Source: Flagellimonas aurea
GTDB taxonomy: Bacteria; Bacteroidota; Bacteroidia; Flavobacteriales; Flavobacteriaceae
Reading direction: 5' to 3'
DNA: 64,000 bases
NCBI RefSeq assembly: GCF_017313785.1
Contig: NZ_JAFLNL010000005.1
Span: 233,231 to 297,230, forward strand
This document shows positions 45,776-55,621 of the stretch, one piece after another. Below the pieces are notes generated by a model. It made no database searches, was not told the origin of the DNA, and was given only the letters and a program-made list of their open reading frames with translations. How positions within the stretch are numbered: the stretch's first letter is position 1; every line of letters starts with the position of its first letter. The position numbers were made by a program, and so were the translations under genes.

Positions 45776-47290
45776 TTATTGGACATTCATATTCAGTAAC
45801 TCTTCGATGCAGTTACGGTCATTGGAAAGCCTCGGAATCTTATGCTGCCCTCCCAATTTGTTCTGGGATTTAAGCCAATTATGGAATAAGTTTTCCTTGG
45901 CTACGTGCACCTTGGGCATCTTTAGGGTAATGTTGTTATAGCGTTTGGCTTCGTAGTCGGAGTTCAAGGATTTCAGTGCATTGTCCAACATTTCGGTAAA
46001 ATAGGCAATATCTGCAGGTGGCCTTCTAAACTCAATGATCCATTCATGGGCCCCTTTTTCCTTATCCGTCATAAAAATAGGTGCGGCCGTATAGTCCATA
46101 ATTTCTGCTTCGGTCTTTAGGCAAACCTGTTTTAATGCCTCCTCTGCATTTTCTATGATCAGTTCCTCACCAAAAACATTGATATGATGCTTGGTTCGGC
46201 CAGTTATCTTTATACGATAGGGGCTTTTCGATGTAAATCGGATGGTATCCCCGATTTTATAGCGCCACAATCCGGCATTGGTCGTGATGATCATGGCATA
46301 GTTGACTCCCAACTGCACATCCCACAGCGGAATGGCCTGCTCCCCTTCTCCATCGACACTAATGGGGATAAATTCATAGAAAATACCATAGTCCAACATT
46401 AGCAACAGCTCATCAGAATTATTTTGATCCTGAATACCAAAGAACCCTTCCGAAGCATTGTAGGTTTCATAAAAGTTGAACTTTTTCCGGGGCAATAATT
46501 TTTTATATTGATTTTTATAGGGTGTAAAACTCACTCCCCCATGAAAATAGACTTCCAAGTTTTCCCAAAGCTCGAATAAATGCGCTTTCCCTGTTTTCTC
46601 CAATACCTGATTGAGCAATACCAACATCCAAGACGGAACACCTGCCAAACTGGTCACATTCTCGCGTATACTTTCCTCTATAATAGCTTCCAGTTTAGAT
46701 TCCCATTCTGTCATCAACGAAACCTTATTGCTAGGAGTACTGCTATATTCGGCCCAAAGTGGCATGTTATCAATCAAGATGGCGGATAAATCCCCAAAAA
46801 AGGTCCCGTTGTCCTCATAAAGTTCCTTGCTGCCACCCAACCTCAGACTTTTTCCCGTAAACAATTGAGAGTTTTCGTTATTGTTCAAATAAAGACAAAG
46901 CAAATCCTTGCTGGATTTATAGTGGCAATCCTCCAAAGCCTCGGTACTTACAGGGATAAACTTGCTCTTAGCGTTGGTTGTTCCGCTGCTCTTGGCAAAC
47001 CATTTTATGGATGTTGGCCAAAACAGGTTCTGTTCTCCCCTTCGTGTGCGCTCTATCATCGGGGCAATATCCTCATAGGCAACAATCGGCACCCTGTTCC
47101 TGAACTCCTCATACTTGGGAAGGTCTTGGAACCCATATTGCTTGCCGATCATGGTATCCTGTGAAAAATCCAAAAGTTGTCGCAATACCTCATCCTGAAC
47201 ATCCAAGGGATACTTTAAAAAAAGCTCTATTTGGTGGTAGCGCTTTCTCAACAACCAAGAAGCAATGGAATTAAATAAAGGTATTGGCAT
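45776..47290 (-). CDS. GH3 auxin-responsive promoter family protein
   Basis: 504 aa, the usual length for bacterial GH3. AKSSGTTNAKSKFIPVS (about 107-123) is the ATP-binding P-loop of the ANL-type fold; YNASEGFFGIQD and LWRYKIGDTIRFTSKSPYRIKITGR are further adenylation motifs. Plant members join amino acids to jasmonate or auxin; the bacterial acyl substrate is unknown. Confidence 0.92.
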   Translation of the reverse strand: MPIPLFNSIASWLLRKRYHQIELFLKYPLDVQDEVLRQLLDFSQDTMIGKQYGFQDLPKYEEFRNRVPIVAYEDIAPMIERTRRGEQNLFWPTSIKWFAKSSGTTNAKSKFIPVSTEALEDCHYKSSKDLLCLYLNNNENSQLFTGKSLRLGGSKELYEDNGTFFGDLSAILIDNMPLWAEYSSTPSNKVSLMTEWESKLEAIIEESIRENVTSLAGVPSWMLVLLNQVLEKTGKAHLFELWENLEVYFHGGVSFTPYKNQYKKLLPRKKFNFYETYNASEGFFGIQDQNNSDELLLMLDYGIFYEFIPISVDGEGEQAIPLWDVQLGVNYAMIITTNAGLWRYKIGDTIRFTSKSPYRIKITGRTKHHINVFGEELIIENAEEALKQVCLKTEAEIMDYTAAPIFMTDKEKGAHEWIIEFRRPPADIAYFTEMLDNALKSLNSDYEAKRYNNITLKMPKVHVAKENLFHNWLKSQNKLGGQHKIPRLSNDRNCIEELLNMNVQ

Positions 47291-47388
47291 TTTAGGTATA
47301 TTTAACCAATAAAGTTAAGGTTAGTACAACTGCTAAAATAGCTTTTCTAACACTCATTTTCAAATAAGACAAACACATTCATTTTAAT

Positions 47389-48183
47389 ATGTTATACGAA
47401 GGAGTCCTGAAAAAAATGCAAACGGAATTTGGAAGCCCCATTCAATATTTTTTGGTTTTTGAGAACGATTTTATCAACATGAACCAAGCATTGAACAGGG
47501 AACTTCAGATAGATTTCATCAAATACCAATGTTTGAACTGCGGGGAAGACAAACCCATTTATAGACAGGGGTTTTGTAAATCATGTTTTTATGAAACACC
47601 CCGTGCCGGAGATTGGATCATGAAACCCGAGCTGAGCACGGCACATTTGGACAAAGAGGACCGAGACCTTGAGTATGAGAAAAAAATGCAGTTGCAGCCA
47701 CACATTGTGTATTTGGCCAACTCCAGCAGTATTAAAGTTGGTGTTACCAGAAAATCGCAGGTCCCTACCCGTTGGATAGATCAAGGCGCACATAAGGCCA
47801 TAGAGATTGTGGAGGTGCCCAATCGCTATTTGGCAGGTATTACGGAAGTGGCTTTAAAAGATTTTGTCAGCGATAAAACCAGTTGGAGGAAAATGCTCCA
47901 AAACGATATTGAGGACGTAGACTTGGTGGAATGGCGCAACAAACTAAAAGCAAGCATTCCCGAAGAGGCCATCGAATATTTTTTGAATGATAAGGAAGAG
48001 ACCCACTTGGAATTCCCCGTCCTGCAATATCCGAACAAGGTGAATAGCCTTAATTTAGAGAAAACACCAAGCTATAAAGGGGTTTTGAAAGGCATAAAAG
48101 GACAATATCTTATTTTTGAGGACAACACCGTTTTCAATGTGCGGGGAAGTGAAGGTTACTTTGTAGGCATTGATTTCAAATAA
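47389..48183 (+). CDS. DUF2797 domain protein
   Basis: 264 aa. A four-cysteine zinc site CLNCGEDKPIYRQGFCKSCF lies at about residues 48-67, followed by HIVYLANSSSIKVGVTRKSQVPTRWIDQGA, which resembles a GIY-YIG-like strand pattern with conserved Arg. Function unknown. 45 bp before an amino acid permease gene on the same strand. Confidence 0.85.
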   Translation: MLYEGVLKKMQTEFGSPIQYFLVFENDFINMNQALNRELQIDFIKYQCLNCGEDKPIYRQGFCKSCFYETPRAGDWIMKPELSTAHLDKEDRDLEYEKKMQLQPHIVYLANSSSIKVGVTRKSQVPTRWIDQGAHKAIEIVEVPNRYLAGITEVALKDFVSDKTSWRKMLQNDIEDVDLVEWRNKLKASIPEEAIEYFLNDKEETHLEFPVLQYPNKVNSLNLEKTPSYKGVLKGIKGQYLIFEDNTVFNVRGSEGYFVGIDFK

Positions 48184-48228
48184 AACCAAAAGTAAGGACA
48201 ATCGTCCTTTTCCTGAACCAAATTCAAA

Positions 48229-49512
48229 ATGAGCGATAAAATAGGACTTAGGGACGCCATCTCCATCGGTGTTGGCGGCATGGTAGGAGGAGGTATTTTT
48301 GCCGTTTTGGGACTGGCCGTTTCACTTTCAAGGGGAGGAACTCCCTTGGCCTTCCTTTTTGCCGGTATGTTGGCACTCATCACCTCGTACAGCTATGTAA
48401 AACTTTCAAATAAATTTGCGGATAGGGGCGGTACCGTAAAATTTATCAATCAGGGTTTTGGTGAAACCATATTCAGTGGTGGAATAAATAACCTGCTCTG
48501 GGTAAGTTACATCATTATGCTCTCCCTGTACGCTTCGGCCTTTGGTTCCTACGCCCCAAACCTGTATGCCTTTACTGGCGGCGAAATGGATTTCCATATT
48601 TATGCGAGCGGCATCATTATATTGGCTTCCATCATCAACTATTACAGTATAAAGGTCGTTGGGAAGATTGAATCCTATGCCGTGATTATAAAACTCATGA
48701 TCCTATTGGGATTTATAGGGATTGGAATTTACGGTTTGGTGGGCAATCCCAATCTGGAGCAATTGTCCCCGGAGAAATGGGAGGCCCCGTTGCGGATTTT
48801 ATCCGGTGGAATGGTAATTTTCGTAGCCTATGAAGGTTTTGAGCTCATAGCCAACTCAGCTCCCGATATTAAAAATCCAGAGAAAAACATTGCCAGGGCT
48901 TATTACATATCCATCATTTTTGTGGTCTTGCTATATATCGTCATTGCTGTGGTTACCGTAGGATCTCTTCCTTTTGATAAAATCAAAACTGCGGAGGACT
49001 ATGTTCTGGCCGAGGCTGCCAAGCCTATGCTGGGCCAAACCGGTTTCACCATAATCACCATCGCGGCCCTTATTTCAACTTTTTCGGCCATCAATGCCTC
49101 ACTTTATGGGGGTAGTAGAGTAAGTTATGAAATTGCCGAGGATGATGAGCTCCCGCATCAGTTCACCTATCAATTATGGAACCAGCCCATCGGTCTCCTC
49201 ATAACCGCAATTTTAACATTGACCCTGACCAACACCTTGGAACTGGAGAGCATATCAACAGCAGGTAGCGTGGGTTTTTTGCTCATTTTTGCAATTGTAA
49301 ATTATGTGGGCTTTAAGTTATCCGCCGATACCAAGGGCAAAAAGGCAATACCCATCATCGGTTGTATTTTATGTGCGATTGCTGTGGTCGTGCTACTCCA
49401 ACAACAATATTCCAGCAACAAAATCGGAGTCATTACGGCAGTATCCATCATTGCCTTTTGTTTTTTGATAGAAGCCATCTACAAATGGACGAAAAAAAGA
49501 AAAAGCTCCTGA
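48229..49512 (+). CDS. APC family permease
   Basis: 427 aa, about 12 membrane helices. GLRDAISIGVGGMVGGGIFAVLG is the APC first helix with the GxGGxxGxGIF substrate loop, and NPEKNIARAYYISIIF is the conserved helix 6-7 region. Probable amino acid/H+ symporter or exchanger; substrate unknown. Confidence 0.92.
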   Translation: MSDKIGLRDAISIGVGGMVGGGIFAVLGLAVSLSRGGTPLAFLFAGMLALITSYSYVKLSNKFADRGGTVKFINQGFGETIFSGGINNLLWVSYIIMLSLYASAFGSYAPNLYAFTGGEMDFHIYASGIIILASIINYYSIKVVGKIESYAVIIKLMILLGFIGIGIYGLVGNPNLEQLSPEKWEAPLRILSGGMVIFVAYEGFELIANSAPDIKNPEKNIARAYYISIIFVVLLYIVIAVVTVGSLPFDKIKTAEDYVLAEAAKPMLGQTGFTIITIAALISTFSAINASLYGGSRVSYEIAEDDELPHQFTYQLWNQPIGLLITAILTLTLTNTLELESISTAGSVGFLLIFAIVNYVGFKLSADTKGKKAIPIIGCILCAIAVVVLLQQQYSSNKIGVITAVSIIAFCFLIEAIYKWTKKRKSS

Positions 49513-49513
49513 T

Positions 49514-50275
49514 ATGCTAAAGTTTTTTAGAAATATCCGAAAGCAGTTCATAGAAGAGAAAAAAATCAGCAATTACCTTCTCTATGCCGTTGGTGAGATT
49601 GTATTGGTCGTAATCGGTATTCTGATTGCCCTCGCCATTGACAATGCCAACGAACTCAGCATAAAAAAGGAGAAAGAGCAGATTTATCTGATGGGGCTGA
49701 AGGATGAATTCCAGACAAGTAAACTAAAATTACAGGAACTGATGAGGGTGAACCGGGCAAGCTATGAAGCTGCCAAGGACATTGTACACTTAATGGACCA
49801 GGAAGAAAATCCACCGGAAAAGCAGTTGTCCAAATTGTTCATCGATGCCTTTGCTTCCGATATTTTCTTCAATCCCAACAATTCGCTCTTGTTCGAAATG
49901 ATCAACTCGGGCAGCCTCAAGGACATTACAAACGATACGTTGCGCATACGGCTTACCAATTGGGTCGCCACCATTGATGACATTGCCAACCAAGAAAAAT
50001 TTCTTGGCGAACAAAGGACCAATATTGTGGATTGGTTCAGAACCGAGGGCCACAGCATTAGGACCATATTGGAAAATACAGGAATGTCCGCACAATTGGG
50101 CATCCAAAAACAACAGAAGCCCATCAGCAATTTATCGTCCTTAAAATCCGTGGATTTTGAGAACAATATTTTACTCTTTATCATTACGAGCCAGTCCACA
50201 ACGGAGCATTATACTGTTTTAATGGAAGGTTTGGACAACATCTTAAAACTGCTGGAAGCAGAAATTGAACCATAA
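49514..50275 (+). CDS. DUF6090 family membrane protein
   Basis: 253 aa. MLKFFRNIRKQFIEEKKISNYLLYAVGEIVLVVIGILIALAIDN is the hallmark start: basic helix, then one membrane span. The rest is helical and probably periplasmic. Function unknown. Starts 1 bp after the APC gene stop, so it is co-transcribed with it. A terminator follows. Confidence 0.88.
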   Translation: MLKFFRNIRKQFIEEKKISNYLLYAVGEIVLVVIGILIALAIDNANELSIKKEKEQIYLMGLKDEFQTSKLKLQELMRVNRASYEAAKDIVHLMDQEENPPEKQLSKLFIDAFASDIFFNPNNSLLFEMINSGSLKDITNDTLRIRLTNWVATIDDIANQEKFLGEQRTNIVDWFRTEGHSIRTILENTGMSAQLGIQKQQKPISNLSSLKSVDFENNILLFIITSQSTTEHYTVLMEGLDNILKLLEAEIEP

Positions 50276-50281
50276 AAAAAA

Positions 50282-50296
50282 GGCGGTAAAACCGCC
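50282..50296. terminator. Bidirectional terminator
   Basis: GGCGGT AAA ACCGCC stem flanked by eight A on the left and seven T on the right, between converging genes. Confidence 0.92.
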
Positions 50297-50302
50297 CTTT
50301 TT

Positions 50303-53005
50303 TTAATTCACAGTATCTTTTTTCTTTTTCTTGAGCAGTCCGCCCAAAATGGATTTGGCCGCTTCTTTCACCTCATCCTCTTTTTTGGGTACACTATCGG
50401 TTGTGGCTGTATCCTTTTTAGCGCCCAATATATTTCCAATGGCTTCCTTCACTCCATCAGATTTGGTAGTTGTGGTGTCGGACCCATCTTTTTTAAATGC
50501 ATCGGACAACAAATCCTTGACCTTGTCCTTGCCTTGGTTCACCAGCTTTTGCTTTTGCATCTCCACCAATTTCGAGGTCAATGTCTTCACTCCCGAAGTA
50601 AGGTCGGTATTCACGGATGGATTCGTAAAGTTTCCGCCAATGTTCGCTGTTACCGGAATGGTTACCTCCCCTACGCTATCATCGTTCAATTGTGAGATCA
50701 GCTTAGTGACTTCCGTGCCCAAATATTTGGCAGGAACATTCAGGGTGGCCGAATAATTCAGTTGCTTATCAAAAGAGTGGCTTCCATCCACATTGATGGC
50801 TATATCCTTATAATTTAAGGTAAAAGGCTTCACTTTTACCGTACCATTATCAAAGGTCAGCGCCGTCTTTAATCCATCCAAATTGATTTCCTTGGTGTTC
50901 AAAAAACTGAGTTTGCTATCCAATGCGGAAACCAAGGGAGCTTTTTCTGTATCTACCGTTGGATTTAGAAGTTCCGCCAAAAGGTTACCCGAAATCGTGG
51001 CCAAGTTCGGTGTAAAATCGTCTTTTAGGTTGCCCGATATTTTAATATCGGAATTGAGCTTTCCTTGAATAGCGGTTGCAAGTGGTGTCAATACCTTGAA
51101 AAGTTCCAGCCCCGCAAACGATTCGCCAATATTGAAATTGTTCATTCCAAGATTTATATCGAAAGTGGAAGCTTCTTGCTTGGTGGATACCGAACCGTTC
51201 AAGCCCAATGTTCCTCCGAACAAATTGGATGTAAGGTTCTTTACCGTAGCGGTCTCATCCTTGATTACCAATGTTCCCTTAACGTTTTTAAGATTGAGGT
51301 TATCATAGACCACCGTATTGGCCGAAGCGTCAATGGTACAATCCAAGAACGAAGGTATTTTGATGCGCTCCTCACCCGAAGTGGTAGAGCCAGTTTCTTG
51401 ATCTGACCCCTCATTTTCAGATTCTTCGGTTTCCTCGACCATAAAATCGTTCAAGGCAAGTTGGTTGGAACTGAGGGTGAAATTGCCTTCAATATCTTCA
51501 TCGTTGAACATGAATCCCAACAAATTGGTCAAGGTTCCCTTTGCATCAAAATCGGTACTGCCCGTTTTTCCTTGGAACGCATCCAAGGTCACGGTATTTG
51601 GATTAAAGGTCACCGCTGCGGTATTGATCACAACGGGATTTTTGAGTTCTTCCGAAGCATATTCAAAACCTGACACCGATGCCTTTCCGTTGGTCTTGGT
51701 GTTCTGATATTGTTTTTTCTCCAAAGAAGCCATGTCAAAGGCCGTGGTCACGTCAGCATTCAGGATACCTTTGAGATTGTAATTTTCCGGCATGGGATAA
51801 GCCTGGGAAATGTTGGCCAAATTTATTCTCCCGTCCATATGGGCATTTACTTTGGTATTGCCCATAAGCTCCCGGATTTTAGCGTTCAGGTTAAATTTAT
51901 CCTCATCAATAAGAAAAGATAGCCTGTTGATGTTCACATAAGTGTCTTCCGTGATACCGGTTTCGTTGTTGATTTCGGTGTCGATATACACATTGCGCAC
52001 CGATTTGGGCAAATCTGGATATTTGAAGGAAGCGTTTTCCGAGTTGATGGCAATTTTGAAGGTTGGAATATGCTCGTCGTCCACTATCCCCTTGAACTCA
52101 CCGTTCACCTCAAAGTTTCCAGTGGTCTGTACATTTTCGATATTGGCCGCATAGGCCTCGGGAATCACCGCCAAAAAGTTCTTAAAATCCGAAGATGGGG
52201 TTTTAAAGGTAATATCCACTTCTTGATTGTCCTCGTTCACCTTCACAAAACCATCGAACACCAAGGGCAATTGGTTCACGAGCGCCTTGTTCTCCAAAAA
52301 GGTGTATTTGTTTTCCGTAAGGTCGATTCCGATTAAGGCATCCAAATTGATCTTGTTCCTGTTCAAGTATTGCGTGCTATCCATTTCAAAGGATACCAGG
52401 GCATCCGTCAAAGTCTTTAACTCGGATTTTTCCAAGGAAAGGTCCCCGGTACCAGAGTGGTTCATCTCGGAAATGTCCAATTTCATGCCGCTCGCCAAAT
52501 CCTCGTAGGTAATATTTGAATTGGTAATGGCGTACGAATCCATATTCAGCGTAAAGTTGCTGCTCGATTCTTCCGATGATGTGGAGGCGGGTTCGTTGGA
52601 CTCCTTGGCAATATCGTAATTGGCATTGCCCTCTGCATCTGCTTTGATGTGCAACTTGGCTTTATCAATGTTCAATGTTTTGATCACAATCGGCTCATCG
52701 GCAGATTTGAACAATTCCTTTATTGACATGGAAAGTTCGATTTCTGAAGAAGCAAATAGGGTATCCCCTTCAAACGGGGCTTTATTTACCAAAGATAGAT
52801 TTGTAAGCTCCACGTTCGCATATGGAAAGCTCTTCAAAAGGCTCAGGTCTGCATCTTCAAAATCGAAAGTGGCATTAATACTGTTATTGACTTTTGTTTT
52901 GATCATCTCTTCAATCTTCCCTTGAAGAAACAATGGGACCGCAATTATAATGGCTAGTAGGACAAGTAGGGTTATTCCGGTAATTTTTAGGGCTTTTTTC
53001 TTCAT
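50303..53005 (-). CDS. AsmA-like protein
   Basis: 900 aa. One N-terminal membrane span (ITGITLLVLLAIIIAVPLFL), then ADLSLLKSFPYANVELTNLSLVNK, the AsmA N-terminal pattern, and a long beta-repeat body ending in an AsmA_2-like region (about 650-800). The C-terminus is Lys/Asp-rich. AsmA/TamB relatives bridge the envelope and may move lipids to the outer membrane; a similar role here is inferred. Confidence 0.9.
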   Translation of the reverse strand: MKKKALKITGITLLVLLAIIIAVPLFLQGKIEEMIKTKVNNSINATFDFEDADLSLLKSFPYANVELTNLSLVNKAPFEGDTLFASSEIELSMSIKELFKSADEPIVIKTLNIDKAKLHIKADAEGNANYDIAKESNEPASTSSEESSSNFTLNMDSYAITNSNITYEDLASGMKLDISEMNHSGTGDLSLEKSELKTLTDALVSFEMDSTQYLNRNKINLDALIGIDLTENKYTFLENKALVNQLPLVFDGFVKVNEDNQEVDITFKTPSSDFKNFLAVIPEAYAANIENVQTTGNFEVNGEFKGIVDDEHIPTFKIAINSENASFKYPDLPKSVRNVYIDTEINNETGITEDTYVNINRLSFLIDEDKFNLNAKIRELMGNTKVNAHMDGRINLANISQAYPMPENYNLKGILNADVTTAFDMASLEKKQYQNTKTNGKASVSGFEYASEELKNPVVINTAAVTFNPNTVTLDAFQGKTGSTDFDAKGTLTNLLGFMFNDEDIEGNFTLSSNQLALNDFMVEETEESENEGSDQETGSTTSGEERIKIPSFLDCTIDASANTVVYDNLNLKNVKGTLVIKDETATVKNLTSNLFGGTLGLNGSVSTKQEASTFDINLGMNNFNIGESFAGLELFKVLTPLATAIQGKLNSDIKISGNLKDDFTPNLATISGNLLAELLNPTVDTEKAPLVSALDSKLSFLNTKEINLDGLKTALTFDNGTVKVKPFTLNYKDIAINVDGSHSFDKQLNYSATLNVPAKYLGTEVTKLISQLNDDSVGEVTIPVTANIGGNFTNPSVNTDLTSGVKTLTSKLVEMQKQKLVNQGKDKVKDLLSDAFKKDGSDTTTTKSDGVKEAIGNILGAKKDTATTDSVPKKEDEVKEAAKSILGGLLKKKKKDTVN

Positions 53006-53040
53006 ACATGTTTGTTTTACAGCAAATTAAAGGAGAAGCA

Positions 53041-53748
53041 TCAATCCAATGAAATTTCCTCTCCTATTTTTAAGTTAAATCTTTTTCGTAGGATATATAC
53101 GAAAAAATAGAGCAAAGGGGTGTCGAGCAGCGCAATCATCACCTTAAAAATAAATCCACTGATCAACAGACCATAGAACTTGTCCCATGGCAGAACGCCA
53201 AAAATGCACAACAACCCTACCACGGTAAAGGTGTCCAAAAACTGTGAGGAGAAGGTGGAAAAATTATTTCGCAACCAGAGCATTTTTCCTTTGGTCACAC
53301 CTTTCCAAAAATGATAAATGGTAATATCAACATATTGTGCGGCCAAATAGGCAAGCATGGAAGCCAAAACGCCTAGCGGCGACAATCCAAAAACTGCGGT
53401 AAATGTTACATCGTCCACTGGGGACGTGGGTATGGCAGGGGAATAATTGGCCAATAAAATAATGCCCATGGAAAAAAACGAAGCAAAAATACCTGCGGTC
53501 ACTACTTGATTTGCCTTTTTTTGCCCGAATATCTCAGAGATCAGATCGGTAATCAAAAAAGTGATGGGATAGGGCAAAATGCCCACCGAAAGCTCAAATA
53601 AAGGTGCCCCAAAAACGGTAACATCCCCGAACGGACTCCAAGAAAAGAACTTTTGAAATATGAGGTTGGACACCACCAAAGAGGTAATGAACAAAGCCCC
53701 TAAATACAGATAAATTTTAAAAGCAAGTCTCTTATCCTTTAGCGTCAT
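53041..53748 (-). CDS. Queuosine precursor transporter (VUT/YhhQ family)
   Basis: 235 aa, about six membrane helices. FELSVGILPYPITFLITDLISEIFGQKKA and QYVDITIYHFWKGVTKGKMLWLRNNFSTFSSQFLDTF are the family signature with conserved Asp, Glu, Asn, Ser and Gln. Imports preQ0/preQ1 for queuosine tRNA modification. No queuosine genes nearby. Confidence 0.92.
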   Translation of the reverse strand: MTLKDKRLAFKIYLYLGALFITSLVVSNLIFQKFFSWSPFGDVTVFGAPLFELSVGILPYPITFLITDLISEIFGQKKANQVVTAGIFASFFSMGIILLANYSPAIPTSPVDDVTFTAVFGLSPLGVLASMLAYLAAQYVDITIYHFWKGVTKGKMLWLRNNFSTFSSQFLDTFTVVGLLCIFGVLPWDKFYGLLISGFIFKVMIALLDTPLLYFFVYILRKRFNLKIGEEISLD

Positions 53749-53791
53749 ATATTACATCAATGCTTCTTTGCAGAATCGTTTTGGCCGATTT

Positions 53792-55552
53792 TTATTTGAT
53801 ATTTAAACGGAACGGCATCTTGGCCTGAACCCCTTCCTGTTTGGTAAATTGTTTGAATTCCTTGAGGATGTCATAGGCTTCCGAGCCTATTTCTTCCTTA
53901 ATGAAGGATTCCCCTATTTTGGTTTTTACGGAACCATAATTTTCCATGAACTTTTCAAAACCGGATTTGTATTTGGGATACTTCCGGATTCCGTAGGAGT
54001 CCAAGTCGGCCATTTCGGCGGCTGCCGCAATGGCATCGTCCAGATCACCGAGCTCGTCCACCAACCCAAGGGCCTTGGCATCCACTCCGCTCCAAACCCG
54101 GCCTTGTGCAATTTCATTTACCTGTTCCACGGTCATATTGCGACCCTTGGACACTCGATCGAGAAAAGTTTGATAGGTTTCCTTGATACTTTCTTGCATG
54201 GCATTGCGAAAACTGTCCGTCATAGGTTCAAAAAAGGAATAATCCACGGAGTTTTTGTTGGTTCCCACCTGTTCGGCATTTACACCAATGTTGTCTGCAA
54301 ATTCGTGAACGTTGGGAATGGTCCCAAAGACCCCGATCGAGCCGGTAATGGTGGTGGGGTCCGCAAAAATTTTATCGCCGGCCACACCTATGTAATATCC
54401 ACCGGATGCGGCTACATTTCCAAAGGAAACCACTAGGGGCTTTTCTTTTTTGGCCAATTGTATCTCCCTCCAGATGATATCGGATACCAAAGCACTGCCC
54501 CCGGGGGAATCTACACGCAGAACAATGGCTTTTACACTCTTATTGTCCACTGCTTTTTGCAAGGCATTGACTATGATTCCCTGTCCAATATAATCCTTGC
54601 CACCTTCGCCAAATAAAATCTCGCCTTGAGCATAGATTACCGCAACTTGGTCGGACCCTGTGCGTATCTTCTGCTTGTTCGCCTTTTGTATATAGTCCAT
54701 AAGTCCAACATAGTTTAACTCGTCATCCACTTCCGCCCCTACCCTTTCTTTGAGCAGATTCTCATACTCATCATAATATAAGATACCATCCAGCAGACCT
54801 GAAGAAACGGCATGTTCCGGGGTTTTTCCCCCAAGGGTATCGGCTATGATGTTCAAGTTTTCGGGAGCTATGTTTCTGGTTTCCGAAATATCGTCCACGA
54901 TTACACTCCAAATGGAAGTGATCAGTTCCTTGATCTGTGTACGGTTTTCATCGCTCATGGTGTCCGACAGAAAAGGTTCCACGGCACTTTTATACTTCCC
55001 ATGGCGAATAACCTCCATTTTCACCCCTGTTTTTTCCTGTAGCTCCTTATAAAAAAGTACCTCCGTGGCCAATCCTTTAAAATCCAAAAGCCCGACCGGG
55101 TTCATGTACATTTCATCAGCGGCACTGGCCAGATAATAATCGCGTTGTGAATACACATCGTAATGGGCCAAAACAAATTTACCGCTGGATTTAAAATCCA
55201 ATAAGGCTTTTCTGATTTCCCGGGTCTGTGCGATTCCCGCCTGTAAAAATCCTGTGGTCAAACTGATTCCGGCTATATTTTCATCTTCCTCGGCCACCTT
55301 AATGGCATGTAGGATTTCATCCAAACCTAATTCTTCGCCCCAAAATCCAGCAAAGGGGTCGGTATCGTCCTTTCCCGTATAATCCAAGATGGGCGAGACC
55401 AAACTGAACTCCAGAACCGAGTTCTTTTTCACTACAACGCCGTCATCCACACTTCCTACCAGGGCCATAAATATGAAGAACATTCCAACAATGATCATAA
55501 ATGCCACCAAGCTCCCCAAAATTGAGGCCAATAGGTTTCTTAAAAACTTCAT
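53792..55552 (-). CDS. sppA: Signal peptide peptidase SppA, 67K type
   Basis: 586 aa, double-domain form. N-terminal membrane span, catalytic Lys in EVIRHGKYKSAVEPF (first half) and nucleophile Ser in NVAASGGYYIGVAGDKI (second half), with RVDSPGGSALVSDIIW as oxyanion region. Digests cleaved signal peptides at the inner membrane. Tetramer with the Ser/Lys dyad shared between halves is known for the family. Confidence 0.95.
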   Translation of the reverse strand: MKFLRNLLASILGSLVAFMIIVGMFFIFMALVGSVDDGVVVKKNSVLEFSLVSPILDYTGKDDTDPFAGFWGEELGLDEILHAIKVAEEDENIAGISLTTGFLQAGIAQTREIRKALLDFKSSGKFVLAHYDVYSQRDYYLASAADEMYMNPVGLLDFKGLATEVLFYKELQEKTGVKMEVIRHGKYKSAVEPFLSDTMSDENRTQIKELITSIWSVIVDDISETRNIAPENLNIIADTLGGKTPEHAVSSGLLDGILYYDEYENLLKERVGAEVDDELNYVGLMDYIQKANKQKIRTGSDQVAVIYAQGEILFGEGGKDYIGQGIIVNALQKAVDNKSVKAIVLRVDSPGGSALVSDIIWREIQLAKKEKPLVVSFGNVAASGGYYIGVAGDKIFADPTTITGSIGVFGTIPNVHEFADNIGVNAEQVGTNKNSVDYSFFEPMTDSFRNAMQESIKETYQTFLDRVSKGRNMTVEQVNEIAQGRVWSGVDAKALGLVDELGDLDDAIAAAAEMADLDSYGIRKYPKYKSGFEKFMENYGSVKTKIGESFIKEEIGSEAYDILKEFKQFTKQEGVQAKMPFRLNIK

Positions 55553-55621
55553 TCAATAAAATTTAATACGCATCAAATATAACCATTGTAGTATTGTTTT
55601 GTTTACTTTGTTTTTTCGATT